From Beaufortia kweichowensis (taxonomy: Eukaryota > Chordata > Actinopteri > Cypriniformes > Gastromyzontidae): 64,000 nt of DNA. The DNA is taken from positions 9,286,881-9,350,880 of the forward strand of contig CM032797.1 in the NCBI GenBank assembly GCA_019155185.1. Direction: 5' to 3'. Positions 61,101 through 64,000 of this stretch are shown piece after piece. The stretch's first letter is position 1; each line of letters begins with the position of its first letter. The position numbers and the translations under genes were made by a program. Under the pieces are notes generated by a model that saw only the letters and a program-made list of their open reading frames with translations, was not told the DNA's origin and searched no databases.

Positions 61101-64000
61101 AGCAAGAACAACAGCAGCAGAAGGAAATGCAGGCTATGATAAGACAGCGCTCAAGTGATTCATTCTTCCCCAACATAGGTGAGGTGTTGTTAATATAATT
61201 AGATCCCCTTTTGGTTCCCTTTTTTTTTTTGATTCAGCAATTTGCTTTTTTGTAAGACAAGACATAGTCAAGGATCAGAAACAACAGACGTGTTAAACAA
61301 CAGTTTAGTCTACAAATAATAAGTGTGTTACAGTATATAATATTAAATGTTTAATGCCAGTTATTAGACATGGTGCATCTAAAACAAGGTTTTTTTGAAA
61401 ATGTTCAAATAAAACTTAATTTAGTTAAACATGTTATGTTAAAAGCTACACTTTTTGTTCAAGACGTTTTGTTTGTATTTATAATGGTTTTGTTTAGTTT
61501 TTGTCTAGTATAAATGTTGCTGTATACTTGGCAATGAATAAGATAATAATGTACATAATTGTTTATGCTTGACTAATACGAACACAAAATTATTTTCATT
61601 GATTTTATTCAGATTTTGATTCTATCACTGACCCAATCATGAAGGCAAAGATGGTTGCATTAAAAGGCATCAATAAAATGATGGTTCAGAACAACATGGG
61701 AATGTCTCCAATTGTCATGAACAGGTGAGTAAACAGTCATTCTTCAGTAAAATATGGAAAGATTCATTTTACAAAATTTTACTCATTCATTTCACATTAA
61801 ATCCCAATCAGTGTTCAAGCAGGACAGGTTCCACCAGGCCCTGATGGAGCTGTAACTCCAATGCAGGTACCAGGACAGGTGAGAGACTTTCATACCAGCT
61901 TCAGATCAGTTCACTAATAATCAAGCTGTTTTCTCATAGCGCTTTTGATCTCTCATGTAGGATGGCAAAATCGTTCCCCACATGGCACGACCCAATCCTC
62001 CGAATTTTGGAACAGGATTTGCCCGTAAGTTTGATGTCAATATATGTTTTTTCTTTTTGTTCAATATAAATTCCATCACAATAGTATGCTTCTCCATTGT
62101 TTAATCATTCTACCCATGTTCTTCCTTCCCCAAGATGACACCCAGAAGGTGCAGTATGAGGACTGGCTCAGGGAAACTCAGCAGCTGCTTCAGATGCAGC
62201 AGAAGTTCCTGGAAGATCAGATCGGAGCCCACAGGAAATCAAAGAAGGCCTTGTCAGCTAAACAGAGAACTGCCAAGAAAGCAGGGCGGGAGTTCCCTGA
62301 AGAAGATGCCGAGCAGCTGAAACATGTGACAGAGCAGCAGGGAGTGGTGCAGAAACAGCTGGAGCAGGTAAAACATCTTACCGACATACAATAGAAATCA
62401 TTGACAGCTTCATCCTCATAAGTTACCTCGCTTGCAGATCGAGTCTTTTCATAATAACACGTTTTCAAGTAAACTTCAATTATGTGTAATTAAATTAAAG
62501 ACATTATTGTCTATTAACTGATGCATGTTGTTATTTGTTCTAACTTGCTCTTTCACATTATGTACTTTGTTTTCAAATTAAAGGTTCCAGTAACCATAAT
62601 TATGGGAAATCGGTTATACAATTAAAAATGGTTCAGTAACCCTTAAATAATGTTGAAATATACTTTTATTTGATCAAAATTACTTTGTCTTGTTGCTGTA
62701 TAGTTGCTGTATAGTAAAATGTTTTCTATTTTTATTATAAAATTTTTTTTATTTCAGTATTGCCATGGATGATTATCTAAAATGTAGCATTTCTAATATA
62801 CAGTTGTTTACTTAAAATGTTTGTCGTTCAATAATCAAACACAAATAGTTCATATAATGTGTTATGTCTTTAAGGCCAGTAGAGCCCTTTGTTAAAAAAT
62901 ATAGTTAGAATCATATAGTAAATCATCAGATTGTACTTTATGTAACCAGGTATAAGACAGTTTATCTTCCTCAACTTTCCATTTCAGTTCTTTCAGATTC
63001 CTAAAACTTTAAGACATTGACTTGAATTGAAATTTGAAAAAGTATGTTGTGTTAAACAAGATTCATTAAGATTATTTTTTGTGCTGGACCTAGATTCGCA
63101 AACAGCAGAAGGAGCATGCAGAGCTGATAGAGGAATACAGGGTCAAACAGCAGCAACAGAGTGGCATGCAGCCCCCAATGATACCTGGAATGCCACCAAT
63201 GCAGCCTAATGCTGGCATGATGCCAGTCGGGCCCCAAATGAACCAACCAATGATGAATCCTATGATGCCTGTTCGGCTCCACCCTGGGCAGACAGATGCG
63301 GCTAATATCCCCAACCCTGGAGGCTGGCACCCTGGAGCTACTGTTCCCAGCGGAGGACCTCAAATGCCCGGACTAATGTCATCTCAGATAGTGCAGGCAC
63401 AACCTACGCAGCCAGCAGTGCCTAGACCCAGTCAGAGCCAGACGGATGGCGAGTCGCCTCACGTAAATTTCGATGATACCAACCCGTTTAGCGAAGGCTT
63501 CCAGGAGCGTGAGCGCAAGGAGCGACTACGGGAGCAGCAGGAAAGGCAAAGGATACAGCTTATGAAAGAGGTGGAAAGGCAGCGTGTGCAACAGCAAGTC
63601 CCTAACTGCCAAGATGGTAGCATGAGGACCCTTACCCAGATGCCTTTTTATAACCAGGAGCTACCGCAGGACTTTATGCAGCCACCCAGAATGCAGCAGC
63701 AGATGCAAGGACCAGCATTTCCACAGCAACAGGGAATGCCAGGATTTGGTGGAGGACCGCCCCGACCCATGATGGGTAATGGCCCATTCCGTCAGGAAAT
63801 GGGACCTGGCTTTGTTTCTGAGAACTTTGCACCGCATGGGCCGAACTTTGTCCAAACACAACCTAGACCACAGAGGTATCCTGGGCCACATATGATGCAT
63901 CAAAATGCACCCCAAGGACATCCATTTTCAATGGAAGGGCCTACACCTTTGCCTCCAAATTTTCCAGGTTCAGGCCCCTCGCTGATCCAGCTGTACTCCA
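16002..64000 (+). CDS. kmt2c: KMT2C/MLL3 histone H3K4 methyltransferase, N-terminal and central parts (43 coding exons, 3' end beyond window)
   Basis: Orthologue of vertebrate KMT2C, the nuclear enzyme of the COMPASS-like complex (with UTX, PTIP, NCOA6, WDR5, RBBP5, ASH2L) that places H3K4me1 at enhancers. The start MSSEEKSLEPSDKG matches the human start. The exons join in phase to about 3,532 residues (human protein about 4,911). Order: AT-hook 36-44; extended PHD about 146-328; PHD fingers about 335-500; linker; PHD fingers about 957-1138; HMG-like segment about 1668-1757; DPYA/TPRP repeats in 1815-2431; acidic block and LXXLL in exon 39; coiled coil 3153-3230. The catalytic SET, FYRN/FYRC and second extended PHD are not present and should lie to the right. 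All introns begin GT and end AG. Introns shorter than about 1 kb not listed separately hold nothing I recognise. Assignment to KMT2C rather than KMT2D rests on linker sequence along the whole length. Confidence 0.98.
17140..17262. repeat. GTTGC(C/T)A(G/T)GG-type degenerate tandem repeat
   Basis: Units such as GTGGTTGCCAGGGTGTTGC, TTTGCTATGGTGATG, GTTGCTAGGATG and GCGGTTGCCAGGTGATTG recur in tandem. This is a common dispersed minisatellite-like family in fish introns. Confidence 0.6.
18998..19265. mobile_element. DNA-transposon remnant
   Basis: Begins ACACTATTGTTCAAAAG and contains GGGAATTATGTTGTGA, then TAGTCACCCTTTGCCTAGAA and TTTTCTCAACCAGATT. These belong to a widespread fish repeat that I recognise as non-autonomous DNA-transposon sequence but cannot name. 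No coding capacity remains. Confidence 0.55.
21753..21841 (+). CDS. kmt2c: kmt2c exon 3, residues 61-91
   Basis: Acceptor TTTTCCAG; donor G|GTAAAT, phases 2 to 1. Encodes NRGRGKALVEDEDSTDGMET, matching the human RSRGKTAVEDEDSMDGLETT segment; Glu/Thr-rich linker. Confidence 0.94.
22141..22251 (+). mobile_element. tRNA-derived SINE, cyprinid type
   Basis: The B box GGTATGATTCC (22,186-22,196) is followed by CAGGGAACAC, then TGAATGCACTGTAAGTCGCT and a short TTGGATAATAG tail. This order is characteristic of the common cyprinid tRNA-derived SINE. Confidence 0.75.
22260..22830. promoter_or_regulatory. GC-richer intronic block, candidate enhancer
   Basis: CpG-bearing, non-repetitive sequence with an octamer-like or homeodomain-type ATTGAT/ATTAAT motif spread and a CGGCCGGCC core near 22,625. 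Composition stands out from the surrounding AT-rich intron and no exon signals fit. Regulatory function is inference only. Confidence 0.25.
24481..24634 (+). CDS. kmt2c: kmt2c exon 4, residues 91-142
   Basis: Acceptor CTTCCATCAG, donor CAG|GTTAGA, phases 1 to 2. Encodes a Glu/Gly/Ser-rich linker (PGGGEEEERSSSPLP) and the lead-in to the first PHD module. The sequence itself is weakly conserved; placement is supported by splice phases on both sides. Confidence 0.85.
24925..25064. mobile_element. AAGGTTCTT-type non-autonomous element
   Basis: Repeated forms of AAACCTTTTT/AAAGAACCTTTTATGC and AAAGTTCTGTGGATGTTAAAG match the cyprinid repeat whose units read AAAGGTTCTTT. It directly abuts the palindromic element to its right. 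Confidence 0.5.
25065..25354. mobile_element. Palindromic MITE (TAGTTCACCCAAAAA-type), complete
   Basis: Ends are inverted: TTAAAGGGATAGTTCATTCA on the left and TGGGTGAACTATCCCTTTAA on the right. An inner pair of perfect 23-base arms (25,146-25,168 and 25,230-25,252, TTTTGCAAAACGCTGGTTA core) would fold into a long hairpin in the pre-mRNA. One of the most frequent non-autonomous elements in cyprinids. Confidence 0.85.
26957..27145 (+). CDS. kmt2c: kmt2c exon 5 (start of extended PHD 1), residues 142-205
   Basis: Acceptor CCCCACACAG, donor AG|GTAAGC, phase 2 to 2. The conserved SEQLCAFCYCGGRSLLGQGD opens the C2HC part of the extended PHD, with zinc ligands C146, C149 and C151 nearby. A variable charged tail (HDHDDKSKAA, GRRRGPER) follows. 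Confidence 0.95.
27146..30229 (+). other. kmt2c: kmt2c intron 5 (3.1 kb)
   Basis: No recognisable repeat. A GC-richer block at about 28,060-28,400 is listed separately. The rest is AT-rich. Confidence 0.65.
28060..28400. promoter_or_regulatory. GC-richer intronic block, candidate enhancer
   Basis: A CpG-containing island in AT-rich intron with AGCCAATCAGCC (CCAAT-box-like) and TGACGTAA (CRE-like) within 40 bases. No splice signals fit an exon. Function is inferred only from composition and motifs. Confidence 0.25.
30230..30327 (+). CDS. kmt2c: kmt2c exon 6 (extended PHD 1), residues 205-238
   Basis: Acceptor TCTGTAG, donor G|GTAAGC, phases 2 to 1. FWDELHHVGLPEGIVAQTLF matches the human segment LWDELSLVGLPDAIDIQALF within the extended PHD. 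Confidence 0.94.
30744..30853 (+). CDS. kmt2c: kmt2c exon 7 (extended PHD 1), residues 238-274
   Basis: Acceptor TTGCCCGCAG, donor GAG|GTATGT, phases 1 to 0. CWAHQSCVLWSNRVCQ carries the Cys/His ligands that close the C2HC finger; LLNVDKAIHSGSTE follows as in human. Confidence 0.96.
30854..33431 (+). other. kmt2c: kmt2c intron 7 (2.6 kb)
   Basis: No recognised repeat. A GC-richer block at about 31,490-31,640, with TGACGTCA, stands out (see findings). The rest is AT-rich. Confidence 0.65.
33432..33594 (+). CDS. kmt2c: kmt2c exon 8 (extended PHD 1, second half), residues 275-329
   Basis: Acceptor TTTTCATAG, donor T|GTGAGA, phases 0 to 1. HCAYCKRLGASIKCCEEGC, then YHYPCAGAAGTFQDF and LCTEH, is the PHD half of the extended PHD with all expected Cys/His ligands. 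Human numbering is about 10 residues longer here. Confidence 0.96.
33595..34598 (+). other. kmt2c: kmt2c intron 8 (1.0 kb)
   Basis: Contains a SINE-tail fragment at 34,010-34,043 and otherwise plain AT-rich intron. Confidence 0.65.
34010..34043 (+). mobile_element. SINE tail fragment
   Basis: GAAAGCGTCTGCTAAATGAA followed by an ACATGTACATTT repeat is the end of the L2-like SINE tail seen elsewhere in the window; head and body are absent. Confidence 0.55.
34599..34770 (+). CDS. kmt2c: kmt2c exon 9 (PHD finger), residues 329-386
   Basis: Acceptor CTTTCACAG, donor AA|GTGAGT, phases 1 to 2. The complete PHD ANCVLCDSPGDLLDQ...CTSCGLHYHGMC...WQCPEC is near identical to human. The exon ends inside the next finger (VCQTCK). 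Confidence 0.97.
35017..35131 (+). CDS. kmt2c: kmt2c exon 10 (PHD finger), residues 386-424
   Basis: Acceptor TCCTTCAG, donor AAG|GTACGG, phases 2 to 0. MLVCDMCDKGYHTYCLQP completes a canonical C4HC3 finger with exon 9 and exon 11 (NCRMC). Confidence 0.97.
35242..35411 (+). CDS. kmt2c: kmt2c exon 11 (third PHD of cluster 1, degenerate), residues 425-481
   Basis: Acceptor TTCTGTAG, donor AG|GTATAT, phases 0 to 2. NCRMCVQCGTRSSEHWHHNS and CQNCVDQQD match human, but the following human stretch CPFCGKCYHPELQ is replaced by LTCCPGDVDPVVT. That removes several metal-binding residues of this finger. SCRHCKRW then resumes the conserved frame, so this is not a frameshift. Confidence 0.95.
35533..35825 (+). 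CDS. kmt2c: kmt2c exon 12 (end of PHD cluster 1, acidic linker), residues 481-579
   Basis: Acceptor is a T tract then AAG, donor G|GTGAGA, phases 2 to 1. WFHPECEQPVEG and LLCSICRNAGFES close the third PHD. A long Glu/Val/Asp-rich disordered linker follows, as in human. Confidence 0.95.
38328..38335. repeat. 8-bp target-site duplication, left copy
   Basis: GTGATAAG directly before the hAT terminus; the identical copy is at 39,492-39,499. Confidence 0.9.
38336..39491 (+). mobile_element. hAT-type DNA transposon, internally deleted
   Basis: The 1,156-bp element has imperfect terminal inverted repeats: TAGGGGTGGGTACCG on the left, and on the right the reverse complement of TAGGGATGGGTATCG (2 of 15 differ). 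It is bounded by a perfect 8-bp target duplication GTGATAAG, the length produced by hAT transposases. Subterminal CGGTAC/GGTACC motifs repeat inside both ends. Only a BED-finger exon remains; the RNase-H-like catalytic domain is absent, so it cannot move on its own. The perfect duplication suggests a fairly recent insertion. Confidence 0.92.
38648..38836 (+). pseudogene. BED-type zinc-finger exon of a hAT transposase (ZBED-like)
   Basis: From the ATG at 38,648 the frame begins MAERTKRSKVCLHFTRVDAD and continues through NTCNKILACKG and SNPSKHLSKVHH, the layout of the BED DNA-binding finger. The first ligand of the expected CxxC pair is Tyr (HYNTC), so metal binding is probably lost. The exon ends at a plausible donor (CCTCAG|GTAAAT, 38,836). 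No exon for the catalytic part follows. An in-frame ATG 6 bases upstream (38,642) is equally possible. Confidence 0.8.
39492..39499. repeat. 8-bp target-site duplication, right copy
   Basis: GTGATAAG directly after the hAT terminus, identical to 38,328-38,335. Confidence 0.9.
39904..39987 (+). CDS. kmt2c: kmt2c exon 13, residues 579-607
   Basis: Acceptor TCCTTCTAG, donor CAG|GTACTT, phases 1 to 1 (84 bases, frame-neutral if skipped). Encodes a Ser/Glu/Asn-rich linker (EIGADASSNVSEQES) with no recognised domain. Included because splice phases fit both neighbours. Confidence 0.8.
40744..41447 (+). CDS. kmt2c: kmt2c exon 14 (disordered acidic linker), residues 607-841
   Basis: Acceptor TATGCTTTTGCAG, donor CAG|GTCAGC, phases 1 to 0. 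A long Ser/Thr/Glu/Pro-rich disordered segment ends in FIPLTPKIGMGKPAISKRKF and SPGRPRVKQ, near identical to human YISVTPKIGMGKPAITKRKF and SPGRPRSKQ. GRPRVK resembles an AT-hook core. The donor is non-canonical at +3 to +6 (CAGC); read-through would stop at 41,502. Confidence 0.95.
41448..42904 (+). other. kmt2c: kmt2c intron 14 (1.5 kb)
   Basis: AT-rich intron with no repeat or exon recognised. Confidence 0.6.
42905..43024 (+). CDS. kmt2c: kmt2c exon 15, residues 842-881
   Basis: Acceptor CATCTTCAG, donor GTG|GTAAAT, phase 0 to 0. GAWSTSRRLSSPSWSPDQTE matches human GAWSTHNTVSPPSWSPDISE, and the exon ends in a Trp-Ile-Ile-Arg-Val motif. Confidence 0.95.
44043..44363. mobile_element. Palindromic MITE, strongly diverged
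   Basis: The left end TTTAAAGTTCATCCAAAATA and right end GATAAACTATTCTTTAA, with inner TATGTCATTCAAAACCTGTA and AAAAAGTCATACAGGTTCAT, follow the same plan as 25,065-25,354 but with many changes, so it is an older copy. Confidence 0.7.
45267..45572. mobile_element. Palindromic MITE (TAGTTCACCC-type)
   Basis: The left end CGGCTAGTTCACCCATAAAT and right end TTTAGGGTGAACTTTCTCTT are inverted copies. Inside, ACTCACCCTTATGTCAAACC and CAGGTTTGGAATGACATGAT pair in the same way. It lies less than 100 bases before exon 16. Confidence 0.8.
45640..45756 (+). CDS. kmt2c: kmt2c exon 16 (Arg/Gly-rich), residues 882-920
   Basis: Acceptor GTCAACAG, donor GGG|GTATGT, phase 0 to 0. GRGSGFPGRRRPRGSGVTGR, then GGRGRARM, aligns to human GRGSGFPGKRRPRGAGLSGR and GGRGR. 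This is a basic RGG-like linker before PHD cluster 2. Confidence 0.96.
45865..45966 (+). CDS. kmt2c: kmt2c exon 17, residues 921-954
   Basis: Acceptor GTCCACAG, donor CAG|GTACAT, phase 0 to 0. EEDENAMHNTVVIFSSTDTF matches human DEENSMHNTVVLFSSSDKF. Confidence 0.96.
46113..46217 (+). CDS. kmt2c: kmt2c exon 18 (PHD cluster 2, first finger), residues 955-989
   Basis: Acceptor CTTTCTTTAG, donor AAG|GTGAGC, phase 0 to 0. DMCVVCGSFGQGVEGRLLAC and QCGQCYHPFC carry the first C4H ligands of a PHD finger, as in human. Confidence 0.97.
46377..46558 (+). CDS. kmt2c: kmt2c exon 19 (PHD cluster 2, second finger), residues 990-1050
   Basis: Acceptor GTTTGTCAG, donor TG|GTATGC, phases 0 to 2. GWRCLECTVCEACGQASDPG and LLLCDDCDISYHTYCLDPPL are almost unchanged from human. 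Completes finger one and forms most of finger two. Confidence 0.97.
46911..47075 (+). CDS. kmt2c: kmt2c exon 20 (PHD cluster 2), residues 1050-1105
   Basis: Acceptor GTCCCACAG, donor AG|GTGAGC, phase 2 to 2. CVSCTQCGATSAGLRCEWQN, then CAPCASLASCPLCQQDYREE and LQCRQCD, opens the last finger of the cluster. In KMT2C/KMT2D the final finger is reported to bind the histone H4 tail. Confidence 0.97.
47174..47283 (+). CDS. kmt2c: kmt2c exon 21 (end of last PHD of cluster 2), residues 1105-1142
   Basis: Acceptor CATGTGCAG, donor G|GTAAAT, phases 2 to 1. RWMHASCHGVHSEEEVEKIA and FDCSLC supply the last His/Cys ligands. Confidence 0.97.
47389..47472 (+). CDS. kmt2c: kmt2c exon 22, residues 1142-1170
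   Basis: Acceptor TTTCAATTACAG, donor G|GTACAG, phase 1 to 1 (84 bases). VCVTPVKPVVDLMEPVLMPQ occupies the place of the human linker after the PHD cluster but is not closely similar. Confidence 0.85.
47473..48268 (+). other. kmt2c: kmt2c intron 22 (0.8 kb)
   Basis: AT-rich, with a short GAATCGGTTC direct repeat near 47,757-47,790; nothing else recognised. Confidence 0.6.
48269..48481 (+). CDS. kmt2c: kmt2c exon 23, residues 1170-1241
   Basis: Acceptor GGACTCCACAG, donor AAA|GTAACA, phase 1 to 1. RTYTQDGVCLTESGLSQLQS, then RRRRSKPKLKLKIINQNSVA, is highly conserved with human. The basic stretch is a plausible nuclear-localisation or nucleic-acid contact. Confidence 0.95.
48672..48800 (+). CDS. 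kmt2c: kmt2c exon 24, residues 1241-1284
   Basis: The acceptor is a run TAG-CAG-CAG-AAG at 48,669-48,680; the first AG is used here but the next ones also keep frame. Donor CAG|GTAAGA, phase 1 to 1. EGEMVDGDVKSDSSPEREAT and KKRKRKPYRPG match human, including a KKRKRK nuclear-localisation-like motif. Confidence 0.93.
49421..49534 (+). CDS. kmt2c: kmt2c exon 25, residues 1284-1322
   Basis: Acceptor CTTTTCTCAG, donor G|GTGAGC, phase 1 to 1. GIGGFMVRQRNRTGPGRIKL matches human GIGGFMVRQRSRTGQGKTKR. Confidence 0.95.
49611..49720. mobile_element. Palindromic MITE fragment
   Basis: AAAGGCACAGTTCACCCAAA and CCTAACCTGTATGACGGATG resemble one end of the TAGTTCACCC family; the other end is missing. Confidence 0.5.
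49887..50029 (+). CDS. kmt2c: kmt2c exon 26, residues 1322-1369
   Basis: Acceptor TCCTGGTAG, donor CAG|GTAGGG, phases 1 to 0. RKRYRKKKTKLEEAFPTYLQ is nearly identical to human KKRYRKRKNKLEETFPAYLQ. Confidence 0.96.
50030..51417 (+). other. kmt2c: kmt2c intron 26 (1.4 kb)
   Basis: AT-rich on the left, somewhat more GC and CpG at 50,880-51,240; no repeat or exon recognised. Confidence 0.6.
51418..51595 (+). CDS. kmt2c: kmt2c exon 27, residues 1370-1429
   Basis: Acceptor TTGCTTTCAG, donor C|GTATGT, phases 0 to 1. EAFFGKDLLDKSKQSRQ matches human EAFFGKDLLDTSRQS; the charged ERERRQLMANQMKLLS helix that follows is less similar. Confidence 0.95.
51714..52074. mobile_element. Short DNA element with terminal inverted repeats
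   Basis: TTAAAGTCAACATGAAAT on the left is inverted as ATTTCATGTTGACTTAA on the right, enclosing about 325 bases without coding capacity, a non-autonomous DNA element. It fills most of intron 27 and ends 87 bases before exon 28. Confidence 0.7.
52162..52269 (+). CDS. kmt2c: kmt2c exon 28, residues 1429-1465
   Basis: Acceptor GTATCCACAG, donor G|GTAGGC, phase 1 to 1 (108 bases). KSDTDTLLGMFSDNIDKQTE aligns to human NTDDDILGIISDDLAKSVD. Confidence 0.92.
52891..52938 (+). CDS. kmt2c: kmt2c exon 29 (48-base small exon), residues 1465-1481
   Basis: Acceptor GGTCTTCATAG, donor G|GTAAGA, phase 1 to 1. Encodes GLDFCPFQVDYSPSAF. As I recall the human reference protein has no counterpart at this point, so it may be a cassette or an exon absent from the human reference isoform. 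It is flanked by introns of 621 and 1,061 bases. Confidence 0.75.
52939..53999 (+). other. kmt2c: kmt2c intron 29 (1.1 kb)
   Basis: No repeat or exon recognised; AT-rich towards the right. Confidence 0.6.
54000..54137 (+). CDS. kmt2c: kmt2c exon 30, residues 1481-1527
   Basis: Acceptor TTTTTGTGTAG, donor G|GTCCGT (weak), phase 1 to 1. LDGILSPELDKMVTD is identical to human. The opening GLDIAPLTDEASG parallels human DIGPVTDDPSS. Confidence 0.95.
54228..54260 (+). CDS. kmt2c: kmt2c exon 31 (33-base microexon), residues 1527-1538
   Basis: Acceptor TGTGTTACAG, donor G|GTAGGT, phase 1 to 1. ESILSRLYKIP corresponds to human GAILGKLYKIP, which confirms this tiny exon; introns on both sides are only 90 and 82 bases. 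Confidence 0.94.
54343..54492 (+). CDS. kmt2c: kmt2c exon 32, residues 1538-1588
   Basis: Acceptor TCTTTGCAG, donor G|GTTTGT, phase 1 to 1. ELGGKDVEDLFTAVLSP is identical to human; a Gln/Pro/His-rich tail follows. Confidence 0.96.
54666..54810 (+). CDS. kmt2c: kmt2c exon 33, residues 1588-1636
   Basis: Acceptor TTTCGTACAG, donor AG|GTCAGC, phases 1 to 2. SRMPMMNGLIEPKQEFSQSQ aligns to human SRMPLMNGLIGSS; Met/Pro-rich. Confidence 0.93.
54943..55175 (+). CDS. kmt2c: kmt2c exon 34 (HMG-like segment starts), residues 1636-1714
   Basis: Acceptor TTTACTGTGCAG, donor G|GTCTGA (weak), phases 2 to 1. STLKWEKEETLGELATVAPV and LYTNVNFPNLKEEYP are near identical to human and form the first half of the HMG-box-like region. 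Confidence 0.96.
55391..55464 (+). CDS. kmt2c: kmt2c exon 35 (HMG-like), residues 1714-1738
   Basis: Acceptor AACCTTTTAG, donor GTG|GTAAGA, phases 1 to 0. WSTRVKQIAKLWRKASSQDR matches human WTTRVKQIAKLWRKASSQER, the central helix of the HMG-like domain. Confidence 0.97.
56124..56351 (+). CDS. kmt2c: kmt2c exon 36 (HMG-like end, Gln-Pro repeat), residues 1739-1814
   Basis: Acceptor TTCACAG, donor CAG|GTAAGT, phase 0 to 0. QKARDNRAALRINKVQMSN is identical to human. A fish-specific run of alternating Gln-Pro pairs follows at about 56,196-56,245 (human has a short Gln run there), then FKDPLKPKESEHEQEWKFRQ, again conserved. Confidence 0.96.
56198..56246 (+). repeat. kmt2c: In-frame CAGCCT/CAGCCC hexanucleotide repeat
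   Basis: Alternating CAG and CC(T/C) codons encode about eight Gln-Pro pairs inside exon 36. Simple-sequence tracts like this often vary in length between individuals. Confidence 0.75.
56352..57231 (+). other. kmt2c: kmt2c intron 36 (0.9 kb)
   Basis: AT-rich, no repeat or exon recognised. Confidence 0.6.
57232..59082 (+). CDS. kmt2c: kmt2c exon 37 (large Pro-rich exon), residues 1815-2431
   Basis: Acceptor TGTTTGTTGCAG, donor CAG|GTGTGG, phase 0 to 0 (1,851 bases). It opens with QMRQKSKQQAKIEATQKLEQ, identical to human. The rest is a disordered Ser/Pro/Gln-rich region built of degenerate DPYA-x-P-x-x-TPRP units. It is roughly the same length as the equivalent human exon and lacks interruptions. 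Confidence 0.97.
57587..58560 (+). repeat. kmt2c: Degenerate DPYA..P..TPRP protein repeat in exon 37
   Basis: About ten units can be read, including DPYNKMVGTPRP, DPYAKPPDTPRP, DPYARPLLTPIP, DPYAQPALTPRP, NPYARAPSTPRP, DPYGQQPATPRP, NPYARMPGTPRP and DPYAHPPGTSR. The same motif recurs in human KMT2C. Each unit offers a Thr-Pro site for proline-directed kinases; that role is inference. Confidence 0.85.
59180..59496 (+). CDS. kmt2c: kmt2c exon 38, residues 2432-2537
   Basis: Acceptor TTGTTCACAG, donor AG|GTGGGT, phases 0 to 2. RQRIRELILRQQQQKSAIRQ matches human RQKLREIILQQQQQKKIAGR, then TPQHWSQ and NRPPPPYPG follow as in human. Confidence 0.96.
59575..61178 (+). CDS. kmt2c: kmt2c exon 39 (acidic block, LXXLL), residues 2537-3072
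   Basis: Acceptor TTCATTATAG, donor ATAG|GTGAGG, phases 2 to 1 (1,604 bases). Conserved parts: QQHNIMGQPFIELRHRTPD; an acidic block (VEVKDLVDADLENLNLD) leading to FDIIAYADADLDL; TPVLSSLLVN; and RPLLLEEQPLLLQDLLDQEK, with an LXXLL nuclear-receptor-type motif LQDLL at 61,076-61,090. Between these lie long variable Ser/Gln-rich stretches. Human KMT2C is longer here. Confidence 0.97.
61179..61612 (+). other. kmt2c: kmt2c intron 39 (0.4 kb)
   Basis: AT-rich, nothing recognised. Confidence 0.6.
61613..61724 (+). CDS. kmt2c: kmt2c exon 40, residues 3072-3109
   Basis: Acceptor TTATTCAG, donor AG|GTGAGT, phases 1 to 2. DFDSITDPIMKAKMVALKGI is nearly identical to human FDAITDPIMKAKMVALKGI. Confidence 0.97.
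61812..61878 (+). CDS. kmt2c: kmt2c exon 41, residues 3109-3131
   Basis: Acceptor CCCAATCAG, donor CAG|GTGAGA, phases 2 to 0. SVQAGQVPPGPDGAVTPMQV is weakly similar to the human linker. A second CAG|GTACCA inside the exon could shorten it by 12 bases in frame. Confidence 0.85.
61961..62024 (+). CDS. kmt2c: kmt2c exon 42, residues 3132-3153
   Basis: Acceptor TCTCATGTAG, donor C|GTAAGT, phases 0 to 1. ARPNPPNFGTGFA parallels human SRPNPPNFGPGFV. Confidence 0.94.
62135..62367 (+). CDS. kmt2c: kmt2c exon 43 (coiled coil), residues 3153-3230
   Basis: Acceptor CTTCCCCAAG, donor CAG|GTAAAA, phases 1 to 0. ETQQLLQMQQKFLEDQIGAH, then SKKALSAKQRTAKKAGREFP, then EDAEQLKHVTEQQGVVQKQL, is almost unchanged from human. 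Heptad-like spacing supports a coiled coil. Confidence 0.97.
62368..63093 (+). other. kmt2c: kmt2c intron 43 (0.7 kb)
   Basis: AT-rich, nothing recognised. The final acceptor GACCTAG precedes exon 44. Confidence 0.6.
63094..64000 (+). CDS. kmt2c: kmt2c exon 44 (partial, runs past window end), residues 3231 on
   Basis: Acceptor GGACCTAG. IRKQQKEHAELIEEYRVKQQ continues the coiled coil. A Met/Gln/Pro-rich stretch follows, then FDDTNPFSEGFQERERKERL and REQQERQRIQLMKEVERQR, as in human. The window ends one base into a codon after SLIQLYS, still within the homologous human exon, so the exon goes on to the right. Confidence 0.96.
   Translation, partial: MRKQQKEHAELIEEYRVKQQQQSGMQPPMIPGMPPMQPNAGMMPVGPQMNQPMMNPMMPVRLHPGQTDAANIPNPGGWHPGATVPSGGPQMPGLMSSQIVQAQPTQPAVPRPSQSQTDGESPHVNFDDTNPFSEGFQERERKERLREQQERQRIQLMKEVERQRVQQQVPNCQDGSMRTLTQMPFYNQELPQDFMQPPRMQQQMQGPAFPQQQGMPGFGGGPPRPMMGNGPFRQEMGPGFVSENFAPHGPNFVQTQPRPQRYPGPHMMHQNAPQGHPFSMEGPTPLPPNFPGSGPSLIQLYS

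Noticed and set aside
1..64000. CRISPR array, operon or phage-like system
   Set aside because: Spliced vertebrate gene with SINEs and DNA transposons; no regularly spaced identical repeats and no prokaryotic coding organisation.

Overview
The window is genomic DNA from a teleost fish, most likely a cyprinid. It is AT-rich, with short GT-AG introns between many exons, and carries repeats typical of that group: tRNA-derived SINEs with an L2-like tail, palindromic MITEs whose ends read like TAGTTCACCC, and a hAT element. It is dominated by one gene on the + strand, the orthologue of KMT2C (MLL3), the very large histone H3 lysine-4 methyltransferase of the COMPASS-like enhancer complex. I could not decide whether it is the single fish gene or one of two duplicates (kmt2ca/kmt2cb).

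Layout. 1-54 is an assembly gap. 55-12,100 is mostly unexplained intergenic DNA with SINEs and a MITE; it holds two weak hints of other genes: a possible last exon pair of a + strand gene near 1.45-2.0 kb, and a promoter-like cluster near 3.8 kb pointing leftwards. 12,100-13,350 is a CpG-rich promoter and non-coding first exon. From 16,001 to the window end I traced 43 coding exons whose phases all join, giving about 3,532 residues that align to the N-terminal and central parts of vertebrate KMT2C. The order is: AT-hook; extended PHD plus PHD cluster 1 (exons 5-12); acidic/Ser-Thr-rich linker; PHD cluster 2 (exons 18-21); basic linkers; HMG-box-like segment (exons 34-36); Pro-rich exon 37 with degenerate DPYA/TPRP repeats; acidic block and LXXLL motif (exon 39); coiled coil (exon 43); Gln/Met/Pro-rich exon 44, cut by the window edge. 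The second extended PHD, FYRN/FYRC, SET and post-SET parts are expected to the right of the window and are not here.

Introns are small (longest about 5.6 kb) and contain most of the mobile DNA. The clearest insertion is a 1,156-bp hAT element in intron 12 with a perfect 8-bp target duplication and a captured BED-finger exon. Several introns also contain GC-richer, repeat-free blocks that could be regulatory. I found no prokaryotic-type system, CRISPR array, RNA gene or viral insert. The points most worth checking are the frame-neutral small exons (22-25, 28-32), the triple NAG acceptor of exon 24, the eroded third PHD finger, and the unexplained transcription signals upstream.
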